Counted from the stretch's first letter, positions 8,838 to 18,924 are shown. The stretch is DNA of 64,000 nt from Pontibacter rufus (GCF_015694705.1 NZ_JADQDR010000014.1:83121-147120), one strand, 5' to 3'. The notes: generated by a model not told the origin, from the sequence alone. Translations and numbers: made by a program.

Positions 8838-10079
8838 ATGAATACCTTATCGATTACATCAAGCCAGCAAGAAATTGAGATAGAACACCAATATGGCGCC
8901 CACAACTACCATCCGTTGCCCGTTGTACTAACCAAAGGCGAGGGCGTGCACCTCTGGGACGTGGAAGGGAAACATTATTTCGACTTTCTCTCCGCATACA
9001 GCGCCGTGAACCAGGGCCACTGCCATCCCAAAATCGTAAACGCGCTCATAGAGCAGGCACAACAACTGACGCTTACCTCCCGCGCTTTTTACAACGACAA
9101 GCTGGGTGCGGCCGAAAAGTATATCTGCGAGTATTTTGGCTACGACAAGGCTTTATACATGAACTCGGGCGCCGAAGCCGTGGAAACAGCCATCAAGCTC
9201 GCGCGCAAGTGGGGTTACCTCAAAAAAGGCATTGCGCCAAACAAAGCTGAAATTATTGTGGTAGAGCATAATTTCCACGGCCGCACCACCGGCATCATCT
9301 CCTTCTCCACCGACCCCGATTCTACCAAAGGTTTTGGGCCTTACATGCCGGGCTATAAAGTAATCCCCTATAACGATGTAAACGCCCTGGAAGAGGCGCT
9401 GCAGGAGAATCCGAACGTATGCGGCTTCCTGGTAGAGCCGATACAAGGCGAAGCCGGCGTGATGGTGCCGGATGAGGGCTACCTAGCTAAAGCACAGGCA
9501 CTTTGCAAAGAGTATAACGTGCTGCTGATGACCGATGAGATACAGACAGGCATTGGCCGCACCGGCAAGTTACTGGCCAGCTACTACGATGATGTGAAAG
9601 CGGACATTCTTATACTTGGCAAAGCCCTTTCGGGCGGCGTGCTGCCGGTTTCCTGCGTGCTGGCCAACGATGAGATCATGCTGTGTATTCAGCCGGGCGA
9701 ACATGGTTCTACCTTTGGCGGAAATCCATTAGCGGCAGTAGTGGCCATTGCTTCACTAGAAGTAATAAAAGACGAAAACCTGACAAAAAATGCGCTGGTG
9801 CTCGGAGAGAAATTCCGTGAACGCATGAACCAGCTCAAAGCTAAACGGCAGGAACTGATAACACTGGTACGTGGCCGCGGCCTGCTGAATGCTGTGGTGA
9901 TCACTCCGACACCAGATGGCCGTACGGCCTGGGATGTATGCATAGCCCTTATGGAAAAAGGCCTTTTAGCCAAACCAACCCATGGCGACATTATCCGCTT
10001 TGCGCCGCCGCTGGTGATAACGGAGGCCCAACTGCAGGAATGCTGCGATATTATAGAAGAAGTGGTGATGGAATTTTAG
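8838..10079 (+). CDS. rocD: Ornithine aminotransferase
   Basis: 413 residues. A PLP-dependent class III aminotransferase that converts ornithine and 2-oxoglutarate to glutamate-5-semialdehyde and glutamate, linking arginine breakdown to proline. The ornithine-type N-terminus is present ([16 protein letters not shown]), with [20 protein letters not shown], the cofactor-site [12 protein letters not shown] and the Schiff-base lysine K262 in [24 protein letters not shown] is also canonical. No arginase or proline gene is adjacent. The codons for LILG contain a TATACTT word. It ends in a hairpin built from AAGTATAAAA/TTTTATACTT arms. Confidence 0.95.
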   Translation: MNTLSITSSQQEIEIEHQYGAHNYHPLPVVLTKGEGVHLWDVEGKHYFDFLSAYSAVNQGHCHPKIVNALIEQAQQLTLTSRAFYNDKLGAAEKYICEYFGYDKALYMNSGAEAVETAIKLARKWGYLKKGIAPNKAEIIVVEHNFHGRTTGIISFSTDPDSTKGFGPYMPGYKVIPYNDVNALEEALQENPNVCGFLVEPIQGEAGVMVPDEGYLAKAQALCKEYNVLLMTDEIQTGIGRTGKLLASYYDDVKADILILGKALSGGVLPVSCVLANDEIMLCIQPGEHGSTFGGNPLAAVVAIASLEVIKDENLTKNALVLGEKFRERMNQLKAKRQELITLVRGRGLLNAVVITPTPDGRTAWDVCIALMEKGLLAKPTHGDIIRFAPPLVITEAQLQECCDIIEEVVMEF

Positions 10080-10105
10080 GCGCTAGATTTCAGGCTACAG
10101 GTTAT

Positions 10106-10156
10106 CAAAGTATAAAAGGCGTTGCTGCTAAATGTGGCATCGCCTTTTATACTTTG
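10106..10156 (+). terminator. Terminator-like inverted repeat after rocD
   Basis: CAAAGTATAAAAGGCG (10106-10121) is perfectly repeated in inverse at 10141-10156 (16/16) around a 19-base loop. The arms are made of the AAGTATA/TATACTT word. There is no long T-run, so it may act as a transcript-end stabiliser as well as a terminator. Confidence 0.65.
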
Positions 10157-10255
10157 CATGGCAACACGTAAAAGAATGTTAGTAGCGGGTTATCTAATTT
10201 TGATGTTCAAACTTAAAAACGAATACTTATCATTCCGATTCCCCGCCATTAGCCG

Positions 10256-10263
10256 TACCTTTG
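10256..10263 (+). promoter_or_regulatory. Candidate -7 element of hemB
   Basis: TACCTTTG, a match to TAnnTTTG, 40 bases before the hemB ATG. No clear -33 TTTG at the expected distance. Confidence 0.45.
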
Positions 10264-10302
10264 CAGCGATTTGATTAGAACGCTTTTCTGTAAAATTCCG
10301 AT

Positions 10303-11277
10303 ATGATGACCAGAAGACCAAGACGCAACCGCCAGACCGAAGCCATACGCAACATGGTACAGGAAACCACCCTGGGCCTGAATGATTTTATCAACCCGCT
10401 TTTTATTATAGAAGGACAAAACCAGCGCGTGGAAGTAAATTCCATGCCCGGCATTTTCCGATACTCCATTGATACCTTGCTGGACGAAGTAGCCGCCTGC
10501 GTGGATCTGGGCCTCAAAGCTTTTGCTCCGTTCCCGAGTATTTCCGAGCAGCAGAAAGACAAGTATGCCACCGAAAGCCATAACCCCGACGGGCTGTTCC
10601 CGAGTGCTATCCGCGCGATAAAGAAAAACTTTCCGCAGGTAGCGCTGGTTACGGATGTCGCCATGGACCCGTACAGCTCCGACGGCCACGACGGGATTGT
10701 GGAGAACGGTGAAATTCTGAATGATGAGTCGCTGGTAGTGCTGGGCAAAATGGCTTTGACGCAGGCACAGGCCGGCGCTGATATTGTAGCTCCTTCTGAC
10801 ATGATGGACGGCCGCATCGGTTACATCCGCCGGTTGCTGGACGAAAACGACTTTCAGAAAGTAGGCATCATGGCGTATACGGCTAAGTATGCCAGCGCTT
10901 TCTACGGCCCGTTCCGGGATGCACTCGGCTCAGCTCCGAAAGCAGGCGATAAGAAAACCTACCAGATGAACTATGCCAACAGCCGCGAAGCTCTGCTGGA
11001 GGCAGAACTCGATACGGCAGAAGGCGCAGACTACCTGATGGTAAAACCAGCGCTCTCGTACCTGGATGTGATTAAACTACTGCGCGAAAATTCGCACCTG
11101 CCAATTACGGCCTACAACGTGAGCGGCGAGTATGCCATGGTGAAAGCAGCCGCGCAAAAAGGCTGGGTAGATGGCGAGAAAATCATGCTCGAAACCCTGA
11201 CAAGTATAAAACGCGCTGGCGCCGATGCCATACTCTCCTACTTCGCCAAAGAGTTTGCCCAATACCTGAAAAAGTAA
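10303..11277 (+). CDS. hemB: Porphobilinogen synthase (delta-aminolevulinate dehydratase)
   Basis: 324 residues. It condenses two 5-aminolevulinate molecules to porphobilinogen in haem synthesis. The two active-site lysines are visible: K195 (MAYTAKYASAFYGPF) and K248, the Schiff-base lysine (YLMVKPALSYLDVI). The metal loop reads DVAMDPYSSDGHDG. It is aspartate-rich where zinc enzymes have cysteines, so a magnesium-type or zinc-independent enzyme is expected. No other haem genes are next to it. A TACCTTTG box lies 40 bases upstream, and a hairpin at 11329-11371 ends the transcript. Confidence 0.97.
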   Translation: MMTRRPRRNRQTEAIRNMVQETTLGLNDFINPLFIIEGQNQRVEVNSMPGIFRYSIDTLLDEVAACVDLGLKAFAPFPSISEQQKDKYATESHNPDGLFPSAIRAIKKNFPQVALVTDVAMDPYSSDGHDGIVENGEILNDESLVVLGKMALTQAQAGADIVAPSDMMDGRIGYIRRLLDENDFQKVGIMAYTAKYASAFYGPFRDALGSAPKAGDKKTYQMNYANSREALLEAELDTAEGADYLMVKPALSYLDVIKLLRENSHLPITAYNVSGEYAMVKAAAQKGWVDGEKIMLETLTSIKRAGADAILSYFAKEFAQYLKK

Positions 11278-11328
11278 GTACAAGTATAAAAGCAGTTTTA
11301 TACTTTGCTGATGTTCGGCCAAATATAA

Positions 11329-11371
11329 AACCTGCTAAAGCCTTATTTTATACTTAGGCTTCAGCAGGTTT
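11329..11371 (+). terminator. Terminator after hemB
   Basis: AACCTGCTAAAGCC pairs with GGCTTCAGCAGGTT, one mismatch, with a TATACTT word in the loop. It is about 50 bases beyond the hemB stop and is followed only by short T stretches. Confidence 0.65.
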
Positions 11372-11430
11372 GTACTCAGAAAGCTTTACCCGGCAGCTTA
11401 AGTAGCCGGACAAAAAGGAACATTTATCTC

Positions 11431-11502
11431 ATGCTGGCATCCAGCAAGGCTCCTGCGGGCTTCTTACTTTTCTCCTGCAGAACCCTTGCTGGATAGCAGC
11501 AT
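11431..11502. repeat. Long inverted repeat with 34-base loop
   Basis: ATGCTGGCATCCAGCAAGG (11431-11449) pairs 17/19 with its inverse at 11484-11502. The loop has two CTCCTGC copies. It is not followed by a T-run. It is the middle one of three hairpins in the 480-base gap between hemB and the subtilase gene, in which I see no reading frame. Confidence 0.6.
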
Positions 11503-11587
11503 CGGGAGAAGGCAAATATTTGGTTACTGCGGCCCATTCACTTACTTTTTGTGCCTTGCACAGGAGGCTTTATCAAATTATACTTAC

Positions 11588-11618
11588 AAAAATGCATCAG
11601 TGTTCCTGATGCATTTTT
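11588..11618. terminator. Symmetrical A/T-flanked hairpin
   Basis: AAAAATGCATCAG and its perfect inverse CTGATGCATTTTT around a 5-base loop. This is a classic bidirectional intrinsic terminator, about 140 bases before the subtilase start. Confidence 0.75.
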
Positions 11619-11759
11619 GCATTATTCCCTCTGCTGCTGCAAAAACTTTTCTTTTTAGCTGATATCACTGCAAAAATAACGCAGCTTCCGCCAGAACAAC
11701 CTTGCCATTATCAGCATTTTACATTAAATTGAGCTGGCATAATTTTACGCTATTACCTT

Positions 11760-14700
11760 ATGAAAAGATCGGGCCTTTGGTTGGCTGTTTTGTTCCTGAC
11801 AACAGCTACCTCGGCGTTTGCACAGCGCAGCATCACCCCTATACGTGCCAATGTAAGTGCACTGCAGCGCATAGCTGCCACCGCAGAAAAAGATTATAAA
11901 GCCAGTCACGCCAGAGCCCTTGCGCTGGCGCAGCAAAATGGCTGGGTAATAGAGAAAACCTATAGCAATGGCACCCATGTGGCGCTGCAGCGCCTTAATG
12001 CCAAAGGGCTGCCGGTATACTACATCACTTACAACAATACCCTCTCCGCCGTTACCACGCGCACCGACCAGCTCTGGGCAGGTGGCGCACTGGGCTTAAA
12101 CCTGAGCGGAACAGGCCCTGCGGTCGCCAACAAAATGGCTATCTGGGATGGCGGCCGTGTTCGGGCAACGCACCAGGAACTGGTTGGCCGTGTAGATCTG
12201 AAAGACGATGCATCTGAAATAAGCGACCACGCCACACACGTAGCCGGCACCATGATAGCAAGCGGCGTAAACCCGGTATCCAAAGGTATGGCCTATGCTT
12301 TTAAAGATTTACAAGCATATGATTTTAACGGCGATGTAGCGGAAATGGCCGAAGCAGCCAAAAACCTGCTCATTTCCAACCACTCGTATGGTACCATTGC
12401 CGGGTGGCACTACAATCCGGATCGCAAAGGCACAGACGAAGATCCTTACTGGGAGTGGTGGGGCGACGCCGATATCAGCGCAACCGAAGATTACAACTTC
12501 GGCTATTACAACAGCGATGCGGCTGAGTGGGATAAAATTGCTTTTAATGCGCCTTATTACCTCATCGTGAAATCTGTAGGAAATACCAGGGGCGAAACAG
12601 GTCCCGGAGTAGGCGAGCCATACTATCAGCGCAACAGCAACGGCAAATTTACCCTGGTGAAAAGCCGCCCCGAAAACATGAGCAGCAACGATAGTTATGA
12701 CGGTGTTTCTACCTACGGCACGGCTAAAAACATTCTGGCTGTGGGCGCTACAAGTGCCATTCCGGAAGGATATACGCAGCCTTCGGATGTTGCCCCGTCC
12801 GACTTCAGCAGCTACGGGCCTACGGATGATGGCCGTATTAAGCCTGATGTGGTAGGTGATGGCGTGTCTGTGCTCTCCTCATCCGGTAGCAGCGACCGTG
12901 CCTACGAAATTATGAGCGGTACTTCTATGGCTGCGCCTAACGTATCAGGCTCGCTGCTGCTGCTGCAGGAGCATTACGCCAACCTGCATGATGGCGATGT
13001 GATGCGCGCCGCTACCCTGAAAGGACTGGCCATACATACCGCCAGCGAGGCCGGAGAAAATGCCGGGCCGGACTACAATTATGGCTGGGGCCTGCTGAAT
13101 GCCGCAGCGGCTGCCAAAATGCTTACCAATGCCAATGGCACGCATGTGATAGAAGAAAATACGCTGGCACAGGACAAAACTTACACAATGCAGGTAATTG
13201 CGTCGGGCGCAGGCCCCCTGGTGGTAACCATCTCCTGGACAGATCCGGAGGCCATTGCCATAACAGATGGCGCCGATGCCCTGAACAACCGCACAGCCCG
13301 CCTGGTTAACGACCTGGATGTACGGGTTAATAAAGGAACAACCGTATACCAGCCCTGGACACTTGACCCCGAAAACCCCGGCGCCGCTGCCATGCCCGGC
13401 GACAACAAGCTCGACAATGTGGAACAGGTATACCTGGGCAATGCTGTGCCGGGCGAAACGTATACCATTACGGTAAAGCATAAAGGCACTTTAAAGAAAG
13501 GGCCGCAGGCTTACTCGCTGCTGGTAAGCGGCGTAGGCGGAACAGCATTTTGCGCCAGTAGCGCTACCACTGGTAATGGCTCCATAAATAAAGTAACTAT
13601 AGGAAGCAAAACCGTAATAATACCTGCCGATAACGCTGCTTACCGCAACCTGACCAGCAACGTGTTTGGTTTTGAGCCCGGACAATCGAAAGTCATCGCG
13701 GTAGAGCTGGGCGGCAGCAACACCCCGGAAGTAATTAAAGCTTTTATCGACTGGAATGGCGATGGCGACTTTAACGATGCAGGCGAACTGGAAGCTGTCT
13801 CAGAGGCACTAACCGGTACTACCACGTTCCGGGCTTCTCTTACCGCACCTCTTGGCCTGCTGCCGGGCAACAGGGTGCGCATGCGCCTGGTAGCCCAGGA
13901 AACAACAGATGCCACAGCCGTTGATGCCTGTGGCAGTTATGCCCGCGGCGAGACGCAGGATTATCTCCTGCAGTTTGAGGAGCCCCGGAAAGATATTGGC
14001 GTGATAAGCGTTTTACCAATGGGCGCCTCGCTCTGTGCCTCTGCGTCGCAAGCAGTGGCCGTAACGCTCAAAAACTTCGGTACTGCCACACAAAGCAACA
14101 TCCCTGTAACTGTAAATGTGCGCAGAAACGGAACTCAGGTGACCCAACTGACAGGCACTTACCAGGGCAGCCTGGCCCCGAACAAACGGGCAGAATTTGT
14201 GCTTGATGGCAGCTTTGCCACGGAAGCAGGCGCTACGTATGAGGTAGTTGCGCTGTCGGGCCTGCAGGAGGATGCGGTAGAAGAGAACAACCGTTCTGCA
14301 CGCTCTTTCACCATCAGTGAGGCCGTAGCGGCGCCACAGGCAGAGGTTTTCCGGTGCGGCAACGAATCCAGTTATACCCTGACAGGCTCCGGCGACGGCA
14401 CTATTTTCTGGTTCAGCAGCCCTACGGCCGATATGCCCTTTGCTGCAGGCAACCAGCTCAGGGTATCAGGCAACTATAGCGGCACCTCCATGTTTGCCAG
14501 CCTCAACGACTTTAGTGCTACCATTGGCCCTGCTACAAAAGATGCTTTTGCCGATGGCGGCTACAACCAGTTTTCGCCGGACGTGATTATCAGCACAAAC
14601 GCACCCATGCAGTTGGAGAGTGCGCGCCTTTATATCGGCCACAGTGGTAAAATCAAGTTCACGGTCATCAACGCAGACGGTGTGCCGGTATCCTCCCAAA

Positions 14701-15509
14701 CGATTTCTGTAACAGCTACGCGCACGGTGCCGGGCGCCGGCGTGCAGCCAAACGACCCCAACGACAAAGGCGAAGTATATTCCCTTGGCCTGGCCCTGCC
14801 ACAAGCTGGAGTCTATAACATCGCCATTGCTTACGAGGATAGCGCCACCATTTTCCGGAACAACCAGGGCGTCAGCGGCTATCCGTTCGGTGTTCCGAAT
14901 ATTATCCAGATTACAGGCAATACGGCCACGACAACCTCGCAGGATTATTATTATTACTTCTACGACCTGAAAGTGAGCGCGCTTGGCTGTAAGAGCGAGC
15001 GGGTAGAAGTGCCTGTAGAAGTGGGAGAGCCGCTAAGCACGCCAGTAATTACGCGCCAGGGATTAGCGCTGAATTCGGGTGTAGCGGAAGGTAACCAGTG
15101 GTTCCTGGACAACAAACCTATACCCGGCGCCACCGGCCAGTTATACACACCAACCGAAAGCGGCGACTATATGGTGCTGGTGCAAAAGAATGGCTGTATG
15201 TCTGATGTGTCGCTGGCTTATACTTATGTATACAAGCCGGGCATAGAAGAACTGAGCGCCGACCTGGTGGTGTCGCCTAACCCAAGCCAGGGCCGCTTCA
15301 GGGTAGAAGTAGAAACAAGCCAGCCGGAGGATATCCTGTTCGAGGTATCGGATATGCTTGGCAACCAGATTTACACCGGCAAAGTAGCGCGGCGCAACGG
15401 GCAGTTTGAAGGTTTCATAAACTTAAGCGACAGGGCCTCCGGCGTATATGTGCTACGCGTGCAGCATGGCGATAAGACTTATTCCAGAAAGCTGGTAGTG
15501 CAGCATTAA
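11760..15509 (+). CDS. Secreted S8 subtilase with GEVED, CARDB and T9SS sorting domains
   Basis: 1249 residues. Signal peptide about 1-22 (cleavage after SAFA). The subtilase domain at about 115-455 has the catalytic triad D130 (MAIWDGG), H157 (DHATHVAGTM) and S389 (MSGTSMAAP). About 640-735 is a GEVED domain (FIDWNGDGDFNDAGE, GETQDYLLQF). About 745-835 is a CARDB-like sandwich (DIGVISVLPMGASLC). About 1165-1249 is a type A T9SS C-terminal signal (VVSPNPSQGRFRVEVE, YVLRVQHGDKTYSRKLVV). The protein should therefore cross the outer membrane by T9SS and be released or anchored. The middle section (about 860-1090) is beta-rich and unassigned. It is monocistronic with a very strong terminator. Substrate specificity cannot be read from the sequence. 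Confidence 0.93.
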   Translation: MKRSGLWLAVLFLTTATSAFAQRSITPIRANVSALQRIAATAEKDYKASHARALALAQQNGWVIEKTYSNGTHVALQRLNAKGLPVYYITYNNTLSAVTTRTDQLWAGGALGLNLSGTGPAVANKMAIWDGGRVRATHQELVGRVDLKDDASEISDHATHVAGTMIASGVNPVSKGMAYAFKDLQAYDFNGDVAEMAEAAKNLLISNHSYGTIAGWHYNPDRKGTDEDPYWEWWGDADISATEDYNFGYYNSDAAEWDKIAFNAPYYLIVKSVGNTRGETGPGVGEPYYQRNSNGKFTLVKSRPENMSSNDSYDGVSTYGTAKNILAVGATSAIPEGYTQPSDVAPSDFSSYGPTDDGRIKPDVVGDGVSVLSSSGSSDRAYEIMSGTSMAAPNVSGSLLLLQEHYANLHDGDVMRAATLKGLAIHTASEAGENAGPDYNYGWGLLNAAAAAKMLTNANGTHVIEENTLAQDKTYTMQVIASGAGPLVVTISWTDPEAIAITDGADALNNRTARLVNDLDVRVNKGTTVYQPWTLDPENPGAAAMPGDNKLDNVEQVYLGNAVPGETYTITVKHKGTLKKGPQAYSLLVSGVGGTAFCASSATTGNGSINKVTIGSKTVIIPADNAAYRNLTSNVFGFEPGQSKVIAVELGGSNTPEVIKAFIDWNGDGDFNDAGELEAVSEALTGTTTFRASLTAPLGLLPGNRVRMRLVAQETTDATAVDACGSYARGETQDYLLQFEEPRKDIGVISVLPMGASLCASASQAVAVTLKNFGTATQSNIPVTVNVRRNGTQVTQLTGTYQGSLAPNKRAEFVLDGSFATEAGATYEVVALSGLQEDAVEENNRSARSFTISEAVAAPQAEVFRCGNESSYTLTGSGDGTIFWFSSPTADMPFAAGNQLRVSGNYSGTSMFASLNDFSATIGPATKDAFADGGYNQFSPDVIISTNAPMQLESARLYIGHSGKIKFTVINADGVPVSSQTISVTATRTVPGAGVQPNDPNDKGEVYSLGLALPQAGVYNIAIAYEDSATIFRNNQGVSGYPFGVPNIIQITGNTATTTSQDYYYYFYDLKVSALGCKSERVEVPVEVGEPLSTPVITRQGLALNSGVAEGNQWFLDNKPIPGATGQLYTPTESGDYMVLVQKNGCMSDVSLAYTYVYKPGIEELSADLVVSPNPSQGRFRVEVETSQPEDILFEVSDMLGNQIYTGKVARRNGQFEGFINLSDRASGVYVLRVQHGDKTYSRKLVVQH

Positions 15510-15524
15510 AGAGTTTCCTCTCCA

Positions 15525-15570
15525 ACACAAGTGCGGCCCCGGAAAACCGGGGCCGCACTTGTGTTTATAC
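15525..15570 (+). terminator. Very strong terminator after the subtilase gene
   Basis: An 18-bp perfect stem (ACACAAGTGCGGCCCCGG, 15525-15542) closes an AAAA loop, with its inverse at 15547-15564, then TTATACTTT. It lies between convergent genes and could stop both. Confidence 0.9.
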
Positions 15571-15767
15571 TTTATCAACGGCAACTTTCTTTCAAAAGTA
15601 AGATATAAGGAAAAAGTACATATGGCTATAGATAAGCACCATGTGAAACGATGGGCATTACACTAAGTATAGCGTATGTTGAAACTATCTAAAATTTTCT
15701 TTGCCGTTATATTGGGGTTTATGTCCTTTTACTTTCTTTCTATACCTAAATTTGTAGCACGCATCAC

Positions 15768-18284
15768 CTAACTTTTAGACAGCCGCTTCTTCACCGTCAG
15801 GTAATCGAGGTAATAAATTACTTTTACTGAAAGCGTGTTGTTTTGCGGAGAAGACATGGTATGGCTGAAATTCTCGAAGTAGTGCGGCATCACCTGGTCT
15901 TCTTCCTGCAGGATGGCATTCTTCCACACAATGCTAATTTCGCTCCCTGGCGCAAACCACCAGCCGTATACCATATCCACGTTAAAAGCATTAAAATTCA
16001 CATTCTTGTTCTTGCTATAACTGTTGGGCAGCAGGGCGCCCTGTTCGGTTAACTGGAAAAAGCGGCTGTAAACAGCCTTAGACCAGTAATGACGGGCACG
16101 CAACGTCAGCGACATGCGGTTGTTAAAAATATAGCTGCCCGACAGGGTATTTGCCACTGCATTTACGTCGCGCTGCCCAAAGATAATCCGCTGCAGTTCT
16201 CCGTTGTTTCCCCGCTCCATAAAGCTATCGGCATAGCCTATATCGTTCAGGCGGTTTTCGGAGCTGTAAGAATACACAAACATCAGGCGGTCGTTTACAC
16301 GGTAGCGGGGCGAAATAAAGAAATTAAAATTACGGCGGTGATTTTCCTGAAAGGGGCGGTAGTTCATTTCTATATCGAACGAGAGCTTTTTGCGATAGTC
16401 GGTCGAGAACCAGCCGCCAATGTTATAGTTCTCCGGAAAAAGGTAGTACCAGCCACTGACACGGGGCTCAAAAAAATCATAGGTTTTTACCGGCTCCAGG
16501 TTGATATTGAGGCCTGCGCTGTAGAAGTTTTTAAAAGTCCCGTTCACGTTGGCATAAATACTGAAGTTTTCAAAAGCGTCCGGCTTGTAGCGGCGGGAAT
16601 ACTCGGCGCCCAGGTTGGTGTACAGGTTCAGCAACTTCCAGAAAGGCTGGTAAAAGTTATAGTTCAGGTTTAGTTCCTCTTCCCTGGTATTGTTCCTGAA
16701 CAGGATGCCCAAGTCGTTTGGATTATAGGTGTCTGATTTAACAGAATGCGTAAAATTGTACAGAAAACGGCCGCTCACCTTTCCGAACTTAAGCCCGTAC
16801 ATATGGCCTAGTGCCGTGCTGTCGGAGAGATAGCGTTGGCTGAGTGCGCCAATCCCCTCTACCGCAAACTTGTTGCCTTTGTTTGCCAGCCGGAAGAGCA
16901 TACCAGTCAGATTAGCGTCGTAGGTAGTTCCCTGGCGCATCACGTTGGTATTCACCAGCGTTACAAAAGAGTTGTTTTTGAGCGACTGGTCCAGTACCGT
17001 AATGTTATAGTTGGTGAGCGGCTGGGTTTCTTTTTTGAAGCGGTTGCCTTCGCTATCTTCAAGCGTTGCGTACTGCCTGCCCACGATGGCATTAAACACA
17101 CCAATGCCCAGCCCCGACTGAGTGCGGCCTGATATTTTGGTGCCATTCAGCATTTTGGTCTCCAGAGGGTTCTCTATTACTTTGTAGCCTTTTTCTGCCT
17201 CTTTGCTCTCATCTAAATAATTAATGGGCGTCCCGCCAATCCGGCGCGAATAGAAGAAATCACCTTTATTAAAAAGCTCTGTGCCTTCCATAAAAAAAGG
17301 ACGATTCTCATCGAACTGCGTTTCAAAAGGGCTCAAGTTCAGTATTTGGTTATCTGACTGCACCTGGCTGAAATCAGGGATCAGAGTCATGTCTAACGTA
17401 AAGGCGTCGTTAATGCCATACTTTACGTCCATACCACCGCTGAAATTCACTTTATTTTTATAGCTCACTTCACTACTGCCCTCCTCGTTGGCAGGGTAGC
17501 GCGCTGCAAAAGCGGAAAGATAGGGCGTGAGCGAAAGGCGCAGAGGCGCTTCGATGTTGCGCAGGCCCGTAAGCGTGCCATACTGATTCACAAAGCCATC
17601 CACCGCCGGGTCCACGTAGTTCCAGAAATACCCCTGCCGCGTAGACTGGCGGTTGCGCATAAAATTAATGCCCCATACCTGCTCGGGCTTGCTGCTAAAA
17701 CGGATAGCGGAATAGGGAATTTTAATTTCAGCTACCCAGTCAGAGCCTTGTAATTTCGCCTCGCTCTCCCATACAGCGTTCCAGCTCCAGTCTTCGCCAC
17801 TGGTGGGCGAGTACCGCGCATCAAGCTGCACGCCGGCAGGCGTTACCACAAAGCCCAGCGCGTTGATGCCGTCATGGTAAGTATCCAGAAACACGCCGAA
17901 GAAGTCGGTGTTGCCCAAGTCATCGCGCTGGCCAAGTTGCCTGAAAATAGAATCCTGCGCCACATCATGCATCAGCGCACCCACATAAATGGCCTCATCA
18001 TCATACAATACCCGCACTTCGGTAGGATGCACTTCCAGCGGACCGGGCGTCGGGCGGTTCTGGATAAAATTGGTTGCTATCTGCGCCTGCTGCCATACGG
18101 CTTCATCCAGCATACCGTCAATTTTGGGCGCCTCCTGCACGCGCAGCGCTTCCAGGCTTTTCTGCGGATGCACAACCGGCTTTTTCCTGGTGTCCTGCGC
18201 CTGTGCTTTCAGAACCAGGCATAACGACACCAGTAATATAAGGAGCCGGCGTACAACTGAAACGGGCAGTACAGATGCATACAT
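15768..18284 (-). CDS. DUF5916 outer-membrane protein with CBM9-like N-terminal domain
   Basis: 838 residues. Signal peptide to about residue 29 (LCLVLKAQAQ). About 40-235 is a CBM9-like domain: a KIDGMLDEAVWQQA start, VRVLYDDEAIYVGALMHD, and GFVVTPAGVQLDARYS. The rest is the DUF5916 region, predicted to be an outer-membrane beta-barrel: DFSQVQSDNQILNLSPFET and FDENRPFFMEGTELF are the family signature, and alternating aromatic strands continue to the end. The family is widespread in Bacteroidota and its role is unknown; binding of a carbohydrate or other ligand is only suggested by the N-terminal fold. It is monocistronic and convergent with the subtilase. The first ATG is used; a later start would damage the signal peptide. 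Confidence 0.88.
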   Translation of the reverse strand: MYASVLPVSVVRRLLILLVSLCLVLKAQAQDTRKKPVVHPQKSLEALRVQEAPKIDGMLDEAVWQQAQIATNFIQNRPTPGPLEVHPTEVRVLYDDEAIYVGALMHDVAQDSIFRQLGQRDDLGNTDFFGVFLDTYHDGINALGFVVTPAGVQLDARYSPTSGEDWSWNAVWESEAKLQGSDWVAEIKIPYSAIRFSSKPEQVWGINFMRNRQSTRQGYFWNYVDPAVDGFVNQYGTLTGLRNIEAPLRLSLTPYLSAFAARYPANEEGSSEVSYKNKVNFSGGMDVKYGINDAFTLDMTLIPDFSQVQSDNQILNLSPFETQFDENRPFFMEGTELFNKGDFFYSRRIGGTPINYLDESKEAEKGYKVIENPLETKMLNGTKISGRTQSGLGIGVFNAIVGRQYATLEDSEGNRFKKETQPLTNYNITVLDQSLKNNSFVTLVNTNVMRQGTTYDANLTGMLFRLANKGNKFAVEGIGALSQRYLSDSTALGHMYGLKFGKVSGRFLYNFTHSVKSDTYNPNDLGILFRNNTREEELNLNYNFYQPFWKLLNLYTNLGAEYSRRYKPDAFENFSIYANVNGTFKNFYSAGLNINLEPVKTYDFFEPRVSGWYYLFPENYNIGGWFSTDYRKKLSFDIEMNYRPFQENHRRNFNFFISPRYRVNDRLMFVYSYSSENRLNDIGYADSFMERGNNGELQRIIFGQRDVNAVANTLSGSYIFNNRMSLTLRARHYWSKAVYSRFFQLTEQGALLPNSYSKNKNVNFNAFNVDMVYGWWFAPGSEISIVWKNAILQEEDQVMPHYFENFSHTMSSPQNNTLSVKVIYYLDYLTVKKRLSKS

Positions 18285-18454
18285 AGTTTTATGGAGGTAG
18301 ATAAGGGCAGATTTTCAGAATGACATCTAAAAGATGAAACTGGCAGGCGAAAGGTTGCCTGGAAGAAAAGAAAAACTTTAGATGATGATAGCGGCAAAAG
18401 GCTGCTGCACTCTAGCAGGCAAAATGCACAATACGGCGTCTCTATACAGGCCAT

Positions 18455-18496
18455 AAACAGCAGCGCTATACTTGCTTAAGTATGGCGCTGCTGTTT
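18455..18496 (-). terminator. Hairpin after the GroES-like gene
   Basis: AAACAGCAGCGC-T-ATACTT against AAGTAT-G-GCGCTGCTGTTT: an 18-bp stem with one mismatch. The TATACTT word forms the top of the stem. It is 22 bases beyond the GroES-like stop codon. Confidence 0.7.
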
Positions 18497-18518
18497 ACAA
18501 AGTATAAACTCTGTTAGC

Positions 18519-18902
18519 TTACAAATCCTCTTCACGCACCAGCATCAGCACGGCCGACTGCGGCACGATGAAGTACCTTTCGCCTACGTAGTTGATTTCA
18601 ATGGCGTCGCGCTGCAGGTAAATGGCCAGGTCGCCTTCTTTGGCCTGTAACGGAATGTAGCGCACGTCTTCTTCCTCATCGCCCCGCTCCCACGATTCTT
18701 CCTCGAAACCGTAATCAACCGGAATAGGATAGCCCGGCCCTACTTTCATAACATAGCCTTCCTGCACCTTTTCCTTTTCCTGAACACCGGGCGGCAGGTA
18801 TAAACCGCTTTTGGTCTGCTCCCGCGCCGATTTTGGTTTGATGAGCACACGGTCGCCAACGATGATTATTTTCTCCAATTTATTCTTTTCAGAAATCCTC
18901 AT
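18519..18902 (-). CDS. Divergent GroES/Cpn10-family protein
   Basis: 127 residues from the ATG complementary to 18900-18902 (MRISEKNKLEKIIIVGDRVL); a start six codons earlier is possible. The Cpn10 fold is recognisable: KIIIVGDRVLIKPKS, SGLYLPPGVQEKEKVQEGYV in the mobile-loop area, and YVMKVGPGYPIPV as a roof-loop strand. An acidic insertion follows (about residues 68-83, EEESWERGDEEEDVRYIP). No groEL lies alongside, so this is the extra GroES-like protein seen in many Bacteroidota rather than the main co-chaperonin. It follows a lipoprotein gene after 22 bases (4 bases for the earlier start), so the two are probably one transcript. Whether it binds GroEL is unknown. Confidence 0.82.
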   Translation of the reverse strand: MRISEKNKLEKIIIVGDRVLIKPKSAREQTKSGLYLPPGVQEKEKVQEGYVMKVGPGYPIPVDYGFEEESWERGDEEEDVRYIPLQAKEGDLAIYLQRDAIEINYVGERYFIVPQSAVLMLVREEDL

Positions 18903-18924
18903 GGGTAATGTATGATGCATCTTT

